DNA of 64,000 nt, taken from positions 310,001 through 374,000 of the forward strand of contig JAIVFJ010000031.1 in NCBI GenBank assembly GCA_025765615.1. Reading direction: 5' to 3'. Of the stretch, positions 11,738-25,805 are shown piece after piece; position 1 is the first letter of the stretch; each line of letters begins with the position of its first letter. The notes under the pieces are model-generated. The model was not told the origin of the DNA and ran no database searches. It was given only the letters and a program-made list of their open reading frames with translations. Position numbers and translations under genes: made by a program. Origin of the DNA: Zopfochytrium polystomum (taxonomy: Eukaryota > Chytridiomycota > Chytridiomycetes > Chytridiales > Chytridiaceae).

Positions 11738-12033
11738 GGTTTCGAATCACTTCTTTCCTTTTCTCAAGCAGTGGGTTATTTTTGGTGCATCTCTCAGAAA
11801 TTTATTCCACACCACTTTCTTTTTGGTCTTGTTTCTTTGTAACGAGCGGTTCCATTCATGCCCAAGACATGATCAACACAAGTTGAATACATGCACAACG
11901 ATAGTTCTCAAAAGAAGTCTCCTGTACATGAGAAATTGGAAACAAGGGTTCAAGGATTCAACCCGAGATTGAATTGGTTGGGGTTGCTCAAGCCTTTCCA
12001 ACAATGTGGTGCCACCCAAATCAGCAAAATCCA

Positions 12034-13780
12034 ATGGACAGGAAGTGCTTCATCGGAGTCTCGGCCGATACGATCGCCTCCTCCAAGCCGACCGAGGTGA
12101 CACTGCGCATCAGACGCGTTTGCATAGGTATTTGGGTTGAAAGCGGGAGCTAGTTCTTACTTGAATTCATCCAAGTCTTGAACGAATACGGCGACATTGC
12201 GCAAGTGACCCCCTACCCGTCCCAAGAGGCAGACGCTGTTATCTCGTCTGTGCCACCGTCTTCTGTCACGCGCATTCCAGCCGGATCGTTCCTTCTTCCC
12301 ACTTTTACAGATCTGCATATCCACGCCGCGCAATACCTCTATGCTGGGACAGGTCTTGACAAGCCTCTAATGGAATGGCTGGATGCTTATGCATACCGAG
12401 CGGAGGAGAGAGTCGACCAAGATCCGGCTCTCGCTGCCAAGGTGTACGAGAGCTTGTGCAAGAGGATGATCGCGGAGGGAACAGGCTGTGCCTTGGTATT
12501 TGGCACGATCGCGGTGCAATCAAAGTGAGTGATATATTTCGCAGCTCCTTGCATCCTGCGCCAACTGTGACAGCTGAGATGGCGTTCGCAATTAAAGCCT
12601 CATCCTGGCCGAGGCTTTCCAAAAGTCAGGACTAAGAGGATTCATCGGCAAGCTTTCAATGGACATCTCCTCACGACCCACGTACGTCGAGCCCTCAGCG
12701 GCAGCGGCGCTGTCCAGCGCGCGTGAATTCGTGCGCTCGCTAAAGTCAGCCGCGTCCAAGCTCCCCCCGCACGAGCGCCGCGTTCACCCCGTTCTGACCC
12801 CTCGGTTCGTTCCAACATGCTCCGACGAGCTGCTGGCCGGCTTGGGCGAGATCGCCAAAAAAGAGGACGTTTTGGTGCAGAGTCACATGTGCGAGAGCAC
12901 GGATCAGATAGATTGGGTTCGGGCGACGCGGGGTTGCGAGGACGAAGAAGTCTTTGACCGAGTAAGTTGCTTCGCCTGCCGATTGCAGTTTGCCAGCCTT
13001 CAACTGAGACTGAGGACCTTTGCCTGCTGTCCAGCACGGATTGCTCACCGAGAAGACAGTTCAAGCACACGTGACATCGTTGCCGCCAAAGCTCCAAGAC
13101 CTGCTTCACGAACGGCGAACTGCAATCGCGCACTGCCCGCTGTCGAATGTTTACTTTTCAGACGCCCAATTTCCGTTGAGGGAGTACGTTGATAACTTTC
13201 AAATTATCGTTTTCTTAAAAAAAACTCCCGCTTTGCAGAGCGCTGGATCGCCCCCTCCGCGTCGGCCTGGGCTCAGACATTGCCGGCGGCTACAACATTT
13301 CTATTCAAACACAGATGCGGCAGGCGGTTGTCGTTTCACGGCTGCGCGAGGCACACCGCCGACAGCAGCGAGATGAGCCTTCAGCAGCAGCACCGCAAAG
13401 CTTGCGTGTGGAGTGGAAAGAGAGTCTGTACCTGGCAACACGAGGCGGAGCCGAGGCATTAGGATTGAATTCTGGCACCTTCGAAGCTGGCGCACCTTTT
13501 GACGCCCAATTGAGTTGAGTACATCCTCCAATCGCCGCTCGAAATCATCTTCTAAACCCCAGAATCAACAGTTAAACTCGTTGATGAGGACACCGGGATG
13601 GGGATTGGCGGCATAGACGTATTTGATACCTTGCCCACGGCACTGAAGCAAGGTACAGAGCATATTGAGGACAGTGTGGAGCTGCGAAAGTGGTGGGAGG
13701 AGATGATTGAGCGGTGGTGGTGTAACGGGGACTCGAGGAACAGAATCGGGGTGTGGGTGCAAGGTAGTCAACTGCTTTGA
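12034..13780 (+). CDS. GDA: Guanine deaminase
   Basis: Six exons: 12034-12127, 12176-12524, 12598-12961, 13035-13183, 13239-13513 and 13563-13780, about 482 residues. The amidohydrolase converts guanine to xanthine in purine salvage and breakdown. Metal-site motifs are visible: TDLHIHAAQYLYAGTG with the paired histidines, the LMEWLDAYAY loop typical of guanine deaminase, SHMCES for the third histidine, a histidine in HGLLTE and RVGLGSDIAGG carrying the catalytic aspartate. The substrate-arginine region IAHCPLSNVYF is present. I chose the ATG at 12034 because MDRKCFIG leads into a normal beta strand; an in-frame ATG at 12004 would add ten residues. The C-terminal end is longer and Trp-rich (KWWEEMIERWW). 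No frame breaks were seen. Confidence 0.92.
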
Positions 13781-13886
13781 TGAACTTGTCAGCTCGAATC
13801 AAAGAGAAAGAAAACGGTGACGCTTCATTCAGTCTGCGCCAAAACTCCGCTCATCCCGCAGGTTTCGGCGATCGCGCTTCGGAAAC

Positions 13887-15741
<1,855 letters not shown>

Positions 15742-15881
15742 AATAATCAATGACTACGTACAGGCTTGAATAAACAATTATATATTCTGTTTGACCCGAG
15801 TCTACGTCGCGATTGAGACAAAATCATAAATAGAAGATAGAGAGCTCAAGAATAAACAGGCACCGCCGGGAATGGGGTGGG

Positions 15882-16651
15882 TCATATTTGCAGAGTGACG
15901 TCGTCCTCGAGGAGCTTAGCGCATTCGTCGGCAGAACCGAATTCAGTCTGCGTGAGAACAAAAGGAAAATGCAGTTGCATGAAATACTTACTTCCTGAAG
16001 TGCCGCCAGCATAAACTTGATATGCGCCTTGATCCTGGAAGCCTTGTCGGTTTTTTGTTCGGCTCTCCTGAATAGTTCCAATAAGTTTATCCATAAAGTT
16101 TATCAAACACGGAGTCCTACTTCTGGAGCTGTTTTTCTCGAACATCTATGAAGCTTAATGCCTCTGACATTGTCATCTGCAAATGGCAGTCCAGCCCAAC
16201 GTTCACGAAAATCTCGTCCGTCTTCGTGCTGTGATTGGTGTGTGAGAGGAAGCACCGCGAGGTTGGATGATGATCATTTGAGGGTTACTCACACTTTTGC
16301 CTGCATGAAGAAGTCAGAGCCAACGTCGACCATCATCTTGAGGGCCTTTGATTCATTTCTCGTCTCGGATATTATAGTTTCGATCTGTGTTTTCAATTTC
16401 AGGCTTGATGGGCTGGTTGGTCATTACGTTACAGTCTGCCGGCGTGCTCACTGTTGGGCAATGGCCTCGTAGATTTTGTCCCTTTCCTCCAGGACCTGCT
16501 GAAGGTCGACTTGCAGCCGGTTCGCGATGAAGTCCTCGTATCTCCGGATGCTGGCAAGTCGTGGGTCGAGAGCATCCGACGCTGCCGTCGCCTCATCGAT
16601 TGCTGCAAGTGCGAAGTCAGGGACGAAGACCTCGCGGGGGCTCCCTGCCAT
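15882..16651 (-). CDS. UXT: UXT-like alpha-class prefoldin
   Basis: Minus-strand gene with ATG at 16651 and stop at 15882-15884, read in about five exons. The first exon is 16452-16651 and the second 16295-16403. The protein is about 160-170 residues. It opens with RRYEDFIANRLQVDLQQVLE, the UXT/prefoldin helix, continues with VDVGSDFFMQAK, then IFVNVGLDCHLQMTMSEALS and RIKAHIKFMLAALQE, matching the coiled-coil, beta-hairpin, coiled-coil plan of alpha prefoldins. UXT belongs to the prefoldin-like module of the R2TP/URI chaperone network and also acts as a transcription cofactor in animals. The gene ends only 140 bp from the 3' end of RVB1, whose product is another R2TP component; whether the proximity matters is unknown. 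Confidence 0.8.
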
Positions 16652-16803
16652 GACAAGACAAGCAACAAATGACGGAAAGTTTCCAGTGATTCACGAGAAC
16701 TGCTCCACGCGCTACCTGCGCTTGACTCGATCTTAGTCTGACACGACTACCCGCATCGCCGCGTTCACACCAATCACGCACGCCCGTATCGTTCGCACCC
16801 AAT

Positions 16804-19196
16804 ATGCCGCCAAAAAAAGGATCGTCGACTCCCGCCAACGCTAACGCGGAAAACAGCAACAGCCCGTCGCCATCAAAGAAGAATAACAAGAAGAAGAATA
16901 GTAGCGCCATCGCTTCGCCTGCAAACAGCCCTTCACCGACCCCGGCAGACGTCTCCGCCTCGCCTCCGCAACTGTCGCCCACGCCTCAACCATCCTCGCT
17001 CCTATCCGCATCCATCGCCTCGGCTCAATCTGCGCCGACCCCAACGATCTCGACCACGAGTTCGGCCGCCGCCGCCGTCCCGTCCCCAGTCTCGTCCCCT
17101 CCATCTGTCGCGTCGAGCCTCTTGACCCATTCCGTTCCGATCAGCATCGCAAAACGCCCCTCCGTGACTGGATTGCGCGGGTCTTCTGCCGCAGCGTCGG
17201 TGCTCTCCCGGTCGCCGGCGAAGTCATTTGAAGAGACAATGTACGACCGGCCCCCAGTCGCTGTGACGTCTCCTCCGGCCTCCAGCGCTGCCCTTCTGGA
17301 CACGGGAAAAGACGCTGAGAAGTCTACCTCTGCGAATTCAGCTGAGGTTGGCTCCGGCGAGGCCGGATCAAAACCGGCGGGCGGCAAGATGAAGGAGGCG
17401 TACATACTCAAGGTATAATTGCGATGAGAACTTCGTGTTGATCTGCTCTCCTGATCCCCTCTCCTTTTAACCGTACTCATTACAGGCCCAAAAGAAGGCC
17501 GAAAAAGCCGCTCGGCGTCAGGCTGCTGCGGCGGCGGCCGGAGGTGGCTCCGGTCCCTCCGGTGCTCAGGGTGAAGGTGGAAGCAGTGCTGCATCCCCCG
17601 TCGCATCCGTCACAGGAACCCCAGCAGCAGCGCCGGCGCCAACACTGCCAGCAGAAGCCGAGAACAAACGCAAGCAGAGCCAATCCGGAAACGCGGCAGG
17701 CTCCGTTGGCAAGTCTGGCGGAAAGGGAAAAGCTGGAACGGCGGCTGCCGCAAAGGCCGCTCCCACCCATAAGCCGCTTGCCCCTTCTCTCGCACCTGAG
17801 CCAACTCGAAAAGAACAGTGCTGCGCTGGAGGATCTCCGAGCGCAGCGAAACGTGCATCCGGCGATCATCAGCCTTGGCGTGCAGTTTTCAGAATTCCTG
17901 ATTGCCGGTGGCAGTGCGCGATGCTTGGCCATGCTCGCTGCTTTCAAAAAGGTTGGGACGTTTGCGGATGAATTCGGGAGGCCAAACTGATAGATTGTCA
18001 AAGGTCATCTCCGATTACTCAACACCCCAAGGCACATCTCTCCAGCGTCATCTTACCTCCCATATTGGAAAGCAAATCGACTATCTCGTACTCACAAGGT
18101 CATTGGCGGATAGTATGAAGACTGCCATCAGAAATCTCAAATCGGAAATCACAAATGTCTCCATTGATCTTGCTGACGAAGACGTGAGGAAGGGGAAAAG
18201 TGAGCGGTACTGTTTACTGATGCAAATTCCCGTCTCTAGGCCAAAGAATATCTGAAGGATTGGATCGACGACTTTATAAAAGAGAAGATCACGGTTGCTG
18301 CGTCCGCCATAGTTTTCCATGCGATGGAGAAAATACGTGACTGGCGATGTTATTTTAACTTTCTCCCGGTCAGTCCCTTGAGCGCAATGAAATTGGTGCA
18401 AGTTCCACTTAATATTGTGTAGATCCTCGGTCGTCGAATCCTTGCTCCTTGCTGCCCACGAGAAGGGCATTAGCTTCAGGGTTATTGTTAGTGACTCTAG
18501 ACCGAAATTAGAAGGTCCACCATCCCTTGTTCAACGAAATACTGATTTGCTGCTTAAGGACGCGTCATGTTGAAGCGGCTTGCGGCCGCGGGTATCTCTT
18601 GCACGTATGTCCTCACGAACGCGTTAGGAGCGGTCATGACCAAAGTGAGCGAATAGTTCTCCATTACTGTGAGGCTCACAAAGCGAATCAGGCCACAAAG
18701 CTTATTTTTGGTGCTGCTGCCGTTCTTTCAAACGGCGCGGTAATGTCCCGTGTTGGCACCGCCGTAGTCGCTATGATGGCCCATGACGCAAACATTCCTG
18801 TTATGGTACTGTGTGAGCAGTATAAGTTCACGGAGATTGTTCGTCTTGATTCTTTTGTCTGGAATGAAATTGGTGAGCGTGCAATTTGTACTGGGAGTTT
18901 ATCATATTGATGATGTTTTTGTAGGCGATCCGGATGAGCTTGTTGAGACGAGAAGTCGCTCGTCTCCGCCATTGCCATCTTCTTTGATGCATTCCGCTGC
19001 TAGTGGGGAGTCGGATGCGAAGGAACCTATTCTGAGAGGCTGGCGGGATATTCCGGATCTCAAGCTTCTTCATCTCTACTATGATGTGACACCAGCATCC
19101 TACATCACTCTGGTTGTTTGCGAAAACGGATGCCTCCCTAGCACAAGCGTTCTTAGTGTTCTCGCCAATGTCGACAAGGAAAATAAGTTCAAATGA
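16804..19196 (+). CDS. GCD2: Translation initiation factor eIF2B delta subunit, with two one-base frame breaks
   Basis: Eight exons: 16804-17412, 17486-17951, 18004-18183, 18240-18368, 18423-18514, 18559-18644, 18692-18872 and 18925-19196. eIF2B is the GDP-GTP exchange factor for eIF2; the delta subunit is regulatory. The first 300 residues are Ser/Pro/Ala-rich and end in a Lys/Ala helix, as in GCD2. The conserved core has LLSHLSQLEKN, VHPAIISLGVQFSE, FRVIVSDSRPKLEG, VLSNGAVMSRVGTAVVA and LCEQYKF, and ends in DVTPASYITLVVCENG. One extra base is needed near the CCCC at 17781-17784 to enter the core frame. Another lies at 18330-18342, just before GDVILTF (KIRD-GDVIL in relatives). An intron could explain the first in this variable region; the second sits inside a conserved exon. 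Confidence 0.9.
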
Positions 19197-19314
19197 ACGA
19201 ACGTATACCTTTGGTGCCCGCTTTTGGTTTTATCGTTGTCTGCTGACTTGATGAGGGACTCGTCTCCAATACACTCGAGCCGTGAATGCTCGTTGACAAT
19301 CTCACCCCTGCGAC

Positions 19315-19348
<34 letters not shown>

Positions 19349-19371
19349 GATCTTGTCTTCGCGCCTCGAAT

Positions 19372-22300
19372 ATGCAGTCCGACGCGAATCCCGCTTCGGC
19401 AGCACCCTCCACGGCGGCCACCAACTTTGCGATCACCGACGTACGAACCTTGATACTGCTTTTAGCATCGCCGGATGTCCCAACCTGCGTCGCCGCCATT
19501 GAGGCGCTGACGAAAATGGCCGAGATCGGTGAGGGGGGGGTGGACGGTAACCGTCTAACCGCGATTGACCTGTAACGTGTTTTCCCCGTCGGAATAAAAG
19601 CATCTCGGAATCGCATACAGCTTCTTGGAATGGGCATCATCCGTCCGCTGCTGGGTCTGGTGACCTCCAAGGAACAGTCCGTCAAAAAGGCGGCGGCTGC
19701 ATGTCTCGCCGCTACCACAGAGCTCGGTTCGATAATTTTTTCTCCCGCTGTTTGTGCAACTGGCTTGTTGAATTGAGCGCTTTGGCCCTACTAGGCGAGC
19801 TGCACCCGGAAATGCGGCGCAAGGACTTGCTGGAAGGTATCATCAGTCTGCTGGCGCCCGATGAGCCGCCAGAAGTCCAGGACGAGGCGGCGTTCGCGTT
19901 GGCCAACGTGGCGAAGGATTGTGCGTATGTCGGGTCAAATCACATTCGATCTGCAACCACTCATAGCTCACAAATCAACCATCCTTACTTTGCCCAATCC
20001 GCCCGGCGTCATTCCGATTCGACCGTTCCCACAGTCGCAAACAAGGCCGACATTCGGAAGCTGGGGGGCATGAAGGCGCTCGTGAGGCTGCTCGAGTCGC
20101 CCGACCCGGATGTCAAGAAGAACTCGGCGCTCGCCCTTTCTGTGCTGCTGGAAGACTGTAAAGAGTTGAATTATGGTGGGCTCCTCAGGTCTGAAGTTCG
20201 TTCCAAAGTCTCCAACAGGACCGAAATCCGCTACCTCAGCGGCATCGCACCGCTCCTCGAGATCCTCGCGTCCGAGTTTCCAGAAATCCAAGAGAACGCA
20301 ATGCTGTGCCTCATACACGCCGCGGGCGACTGTGAGTCGGGGGGGAGGTCTTTCAAATTGTGGAATTGAAGCTGACGCCAAAAACAAAACCGTACACCCT
20401 CGCCTGCTTTTGCCAGATAACAACCGCATCGACATCCGTCGCTGCAACGGCGTCAAGCGGCTCATTGACATGCTCGGCTTGGACTCACCGGATCTCCACC
20501 ACCTGACACTTTTGTGCCTGGCAAACTGCCTTGAGGACAGTTGAGTGCTTTGAGGCCAGCTGAAGAGGAATTTCGATTTCCGATTATCATAGAAGCTTCG
20601 CTTATTTCTTCTTCCCATCTCTCACCTTTACTCCCCTTTAAACACCACCCCTTCCATCCCCAACCAACCTCGCCATTTGCCAGCCGAGACCGCCGCGCAA
20701 TTTCCAGAAATTGGCGGCCTGGCACCCACGATAAAGCTCCTCGCCTGCGAGGACATCCGCGCCAAGAAGAACGCGGCGCTCGTGGTGGCGCGGACAGCTC
20801 GCAACGGTAAAACTCAATAATTCTGGCCGTCTCCCCAACCCCATAAGTAATTCTAACAAATTAAAAGACCGGAGCCAAACCTACCTGCGCGAATCCGGCG
20901 CCCTCCCCGTCCTCGCAGTGAGCCTCGGCCACGTTGATTTCGGCGTTGTCAGCCACGCATGCATTGCCATTGCGGCGCTTGGAAAGAACGGTGAATACAC
21001 TCCCCCCCCCCTTTCAACTCTGAGCTGTCGGTGATTCAACACTAACAAACATTCCGAACAGAAATCAACCAGACCGACTTTATCAAGCTGGGCGTCGCGG
21101 AGTCGGTGCTCCGGCTCACGGCGAGCGAGGACCCGGACGTTGCGCGGCAGAGCGCGCTTGCGCTGTCCAGCCTTTGCATTTGCGGTGAGCGAGGGGGGGT
21201 GAAAAGGGTAAGTTTGTGGCGAACCGCTGACCTGATTCTTTCGCGGGGACCCCGTGATTTTCCCACCACCACAGCCAAGATCCGCGCGCGCCTAAAGCCG
21301 GCCGAGGCTGTATCCAGCCTCGTCCGACTGCTGCAGCTCGACGACCAGCAGACGCTCGTCAACGCCGCAGAGTGCGTGGCGAACCTTGCGGAAGACTGTA
21401 GAGTTTCGATTTTTTTTTTTTTAGTTTTGTTTTTTTTTTTTTCTTTTGTTTCAACGCTTCTCCCCTGAACCTTTTTTTCCCGCATCCCTACGCAGCCCAC
21501 AATCGGACCGAGCTGGCCAGGCAAGGCGGCGTCTTGGCGCTGCTGGCCGTGCTGGGCAAGCAGGACCCGAAAGTCCAGGCGGCCGCCTGCGTCGCGCTGG
21601 CGAGGTGCATGCAGGACGGTGAGGACCCCCTGCTCTTTTCCCCATTGCCCCTTTCCTCCACCGCACCTCAAACTCTCCCTCTGCTTGACCCACAATTACG
21701 CGCAATTGAACTATCTTTTTTTCCTGTCACCCGCGCGTCCATCTCTGCAAACACCAGCGGAAAGCCGCGTTGTCCTCTCGCGCGACAAGAAGTTTGACGG
21801 GATCGGCAAGCTCATCTTCCTCCTTGGGTCCAAAGACGTCGCCGTCGCGCGCGCAGCGGCGTACGCGCTGTCCTCTGCGGCTCCGTACGGTTCGGTGACT
21901 GGCTTCCAAAAATGAAAAATTTCTCCCCCCGATGAACACTCATCAAAAAAACACACAAATCAGAACCGAACTCGATCCAGGCGTGCGAGCAAGGCGCGAT
22001 CGACGCGTTGCTGCTTCTGACCCAGGACAAGGCGCGCAACGCGACAAAGTTTGCGACGGACGCGTTGGACAAGCTGCTGGACTACAGTTTCGTGCTTTCC
22101 GCTTCCGTTTTGTGGGTTACGAAAAGCACTGAGCTTTTCCGCAATCTAAACGAAAAAAAAAAACAAAACAAAAAAACAAACGCCAGACCTGTCCGCCAAG
22201 TACTGGCTCCGCAACCACCTCGCCGCAGGAAACCTCATCAAGGACGGGTTCTACGACATTGGTTCCGCTGGCAGCAGCAGCGCGGCCGCAGCCGCCCTTG

Positions 22301-23433
22301 CGCGTCGTGCTGACCCAGCGGCACCGTCGCCGGCTCCGCCTTCGCCGGCACCGCCGCGATTCCCGTCGCTTGCGGCGCTTCGCGCGGCCCCCGTCGACAA
22401 GCGGCGCGAAGTGCTGCTCGTCTCGTACACGGACGACCCGCGGTTCGCGCAGATCTGCGCCGCCGCTTCCACTACGCATTTCTGGAGCAGCAACAACAAC
22501 ACCAGCACCTCTTCGGGTCCAACGCCCCTCCAGCGGCTCCACATCATCGCGGCGGTCGTCGCGCACGCGATGGGCGGCACCAGCGCGGGCGCGGGCGCGG
22601 GCGGCGCGGGCGACGGCGTTGCGATCGAGGTCGCGCAGATGAAGCTGCGTGCGGGCGCGAACGTGCTGCCGCTGGGGGCGGTGCGGAGCGGAGCCATGTA
22701 CCACCGCGCGCTGCTGTTCAAGGCGGTGTGCGACGCGGTCGGGGTCGCGCCGTGCGCGCTGGTGCGCGGGGAGTACCGGCGCGCGTGGAATGTGGTGGAT
22801 GTCGCGAGGCTGGTGGTTGCGCCGGGCGGTGGGGGTGGGGTTTTGGGGGGCGGCGTGGCGGGGGCCGCGGGAGCGGGTGGTGGGGACACGGCGGCGGGCG
22901 GTGGCGGTGGTGGTGGGGCGGCGCCGGTGCCGGCGGTCGCGGCGCTGGGGGGGGTCGCGGGCGGGAAGGGCGGCACGGGGCAGCTGCAGCAGGCGTCGCC
23001 GCAGGGGTCGGCGAAGCGGGCGCAGAGCGCGAAGCCGCCGGTGAAGGATGGCGCGGGTGGAGGCGCGGGGAACGCTGGCGCGGGAGCTGCAGCGGCGGCG
23101 GCGGCGGCATCTGCTTCTGCGGCTGGGTCTGGGTCCAACGCCGCTTCAGGCGGCGCCGGAGGTGGCGCTGTTGGGGGAGTTGGGGCTGCGAATGGATCAG
23201 GGGGTGGAGCTGCTGGCACAGGGGCGGGGGCGGCGAGCGCGGCGGCGACGAGCGCGGCGAGCATCGCGAGCATGTTTCCGGCGGGGTGGGAGCCGCCGTC
23301 GGCCGAGGAGCTCGAGGCTGCGGCGGCGGCAGCGGGGGTTGTGGACGAGGAGTGCATTGTGGACTTGATGTTTGAGCCGGGGCGGCTGATGGCGGTCAGC
23401 AGCGCCGAGGCGGTGCAGTATCAGCGGGGGTGA
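19372..23433 (+). CDS. ARMC3: ARMC3-like armadillo-repeat protein with C-terminal EDR1-like domain
   Basis: Fourteen exons run from ATG 19372 to the TGA at 23431-23433. The N-terminal exons each encode one armadillo unit of about 40 residues, for example GGMKALVRLLESPDPDVKKN and GVLALLAVLGKQDPKVQAAA. All thirteen introns I traced are phase 1 and fall at the same place in the repeat, just after a residue pair such as KD, ED, GD or KN. After the repeats comes a globular region with MKLRAGANVLPLGAVRSG, MYHRALLFKAVCDAVG and CALVRGEYRRAWNVVDV, the signature of the EDR1/PPD-type domain found at the C-terminus of ARMC3. It is interrupted by a Gly/Ala-rich linker of about 160 residues before a short conserved end (CIVDLMFEPGRLM). 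ARMC3 is associated with cilia and sperm flagella in animals, which fits a zoosporic fungus. Confidence 0.85.
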
Positions 23434-23774
23434 AAGTAGCGGTATTTTACCAAAGAAAAATGCACAGATAGAAGTGAGAGTTTTGGAGGGCGGTGTGTTT
23501 GCGTTCGCGTGTGTGCGAATACTGCGAGGGGTGCCGCCCATTAGAGACACGCAGGCAGGCACGCGGAACGTTTTTACTAGAGTTTGGGTCCTGTCACGAT
23601 GTGAGAGGGAAGCAACCAGACGACGACAGACATGCAGACAGACAGAGGGAGATAGATAGACAGACTGACTGGAGAGTGAGAGAGAGAGAGAGAGGGAGAG
23701 AAAGAAAAGGGACCGCGATCGATCGAGCGATCAAGTGCCGAAACAAGTTGACATTGTTGCGTTGCTCCCTCGCA

Positions 23775-23847
<73 letters not shown>

Positions 23848-24200
23848 GTTCACCTCACTCTTTCTCTCCAGGTTACAAAACGAGCGGATACCCTCCCCGT
23901 CGGTCGAACCACCAGGAGACCGGGAGACAGAGCGGCGCCTTTCTTTCTTCGGGGCAGATACCGCAGTCACGTGATCCACTGACAAATGCTTCGAAAAGCG
24001 CTGTGGAAACCCCCAAACCAAGACGTGCGATTGGAAAGCAGCCTTGATCTCGTCTGTCTCCCTCTCTGTCTCTTGCGGCCTCTTTCTGTTTCTTTCTTTC
24101 TCACTCACTCACTCACACACACTCTCTCTGTCTCTCTCTCTCTTCTCTGTCACGCTGCCTCTGTCTCGCTTCCTCTTACCCAATGCGGGCCACAGAAGTC
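23434..24200. other. Intergenic: ARMC3 3' end and microsatellites upstream of WrbA gene
   Basis: No gene seen. The stretch is rich in GACA/GATA and GAGA short repeats (23640-23705), contains the long CT array listed separately, and a second CT/CACA-rich tract at 24080-24170. Confidence 0.5.
23780..23850 (+). repeat. (CT)n microsatellite
   Basis: An almost perfect CT array of about 65 bp with one G substitution near 23836. It lies about 460 bp upstream of the WrbA-type gene. Confidence 0.95.
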
Positions 24201-24218
24201 GGGGATATAAAAATCCCC
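24201..24218 (+). promoter_or_regulatory. TATA box inside an inverted repeat, upstream of the WrbA-type gene
   Basis: GGGGAT and ATCCCC flank TATAAAAA (24206-24213), about 100 bp upstream of the ATG at 24311. A CT-rich tract and then AAAATGG follow, the layout of a strong TATA-type promoter. Promoter role is inferred from position. Confidence 0.55.
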
Positions 24219-24310
24219 GCACCACCCACTCTCCGACAGCAGCAAATCGCACTCTCTCATCGCACATCGTCTTCCTTTCGTTTCCTCAACCCCTAACCCT
24301 CTCTTTCAAA

Positions 24311-25275
24311 ATGGTCAAGAAGGTCTACGTCATCATCCACTCGTAAGTAGTGCACGACCTCGAGATACGCGCGCGCATCCGCCCTATCAGGTACTAACAA
24401 CCCCCCCCCACCCTTTTCTTGCTTTTTTTCTTCACACGGCTTCGGCAATACAGCCTCTGGGGCCACGTCAAGTCGCTCGCCGACGAGGTCGTTGCCGGCC
24501 TCAAGTCCGAGGGCGTGGATGTCACCCTCTACCGCGTCGCCGAGACCCTCCCCGCCGAGGTCCTCGAGAAGATGTACGCGAAGACCTTTGACGAGATCCC
24601 CGTCATCACTGCCGAGCAGCTTCCCGAGGCCGACGGTCTGATCTTTGGTTTCGGGTGAGGACGCGTTTTCTTTTCGATAAAGTCGGGGGCGGGCGGGCGG
24701 GCGGGCGGGTGGGCCGTCGCTGGCAATTGCGCAATTGCGTGATTGTTGCGCAATCGCGAAGAAAGATCGGGCGGAAAACGTAGCTGACACAGTCTCTGTT
24801 GTGTTTTACAATAGTACCCGCTATGGCGCTGCCCCCGCCCAGGTCAAGGCCCTCCTTGACTCGACGGGCGGCCTCTGGGCCAAGGGCGCCCTCGTCGGCA
24901 AGTACGGTGCCGTCTTCACGTCGACCGCCACCCAGCACGGTGGCCAGGAGACCACCATCCTGACCTTCTTGACCCACTTTGCCCACCACGGTTCGTTCAA
25001 AAGTTTTTACCGATTTGATCCTCACCCACCCGGCTAACCACAACAACCTCGCCCTGCATTTTCATCAAAACCACAAAACAAAAGGCATCAACTACGTCCC
25101 CATCGGCTTCGCCGCTCCCCAGGTCTCCGTCCTCGACGAAGTCAGCGGCGGCAGCCCGTGGGGTGCCGGTGTCGTCACCGGCTCCCAGGGCCAGCGCCAG
25201 GCCTCCGCCAACGAGCTGGCGATCGCCCGATTCCAGGGCGTGCACTTCGCCAAGACCTTGAACAAGGTCCAGTAA
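24311..25275 (+). CDS. WrbA/flavodoxin-fold NAD(P)H:quinone oxidoreductase (Pst2-like)
   Basis: Four exons: 24311-24342, 24454-24654, 24815-24990 and 25085-25275, exactly 199 residues, the normal size for the family. These FMN enzymes reduce quinones by two electrons and protect against oxidative stress; fungal forms sit at the plasma membrane eisosome. The FMN phosphate loop is [19 protein letters not shown], where Leu-Trp replaces the usual Thr/Tyr pair. [13 protein letters not shown] and [16 protein letters not shown] are the other two FMN-binding loops, and [11 protein letters not shown] is the C-terminal WrbA signature. Codon use is strongly GC-biased with many C-ending codons, and there is a TATA box, so high expression is likely. 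Confidence 0.93.
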
Positions 25276-25805
25276 ATACCTGTATGGGATGCCCTGCTTC
25301 TTTTTACTAGGGACCCATCGTTTTTGCACAAAGACAACTACCTCTTTTTTTCGCTTTCCCGCACAAACACCCCCTTCGTTTACCGCGTTGATCTGTGAGG
25401 AATTTCCTCCTGGGTTGTTCTTTCGTTCGCGTTGCCTTGTTCCTCGTTTTGTGACTTTGGATTACTCCTCCGAAATAAATACTCGTGCCATCATCTCACG
25501 TGTGCGCTAGTAAGGGGTTGGTGGGAATCGGTCCATGCGTCACAGCCTTTGGACGAACATGGTCCGTGATCAACGAATCGTGGTCGTTTTCGCCGCACTG
25601 TAGGTGCCGCGAAGAAGCAGTGTGTGTGTTTTCCATGTTTTCGTCGCGAGTTGTTGCGGTAAAGGATGGATGGTGCTGGTATTAATACCGTACATTCTGC
25701 TGTTCCATCAGGTTGATCAGGTTGTGCGAGCAAGGTTGGTTTAGTTTGACAAGGAACGCGACAGCGACCCAAAAATAACGACACATTTCTCGCTCACCAA
25801 AGAAG
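25276..25805. other. Intergenic: WrbA 3' end and promoter of the zinc-knuckle gene
   Basis: No coding signal. An AATAAA lies near 25474 in T-rich sequence that would serve as 3' UTR. Nothing else recognised. Confidence 0.5.

Noticed and set aside
22251..23375. Minus-strand ORF of 368 codons and plus-strand alternatives over ARMC3
   Set aside because: Ala/Pro-only composition; shadows of the GC-rich ARMC3 3' exon, whose frame carries the conserved C-terminal domain.
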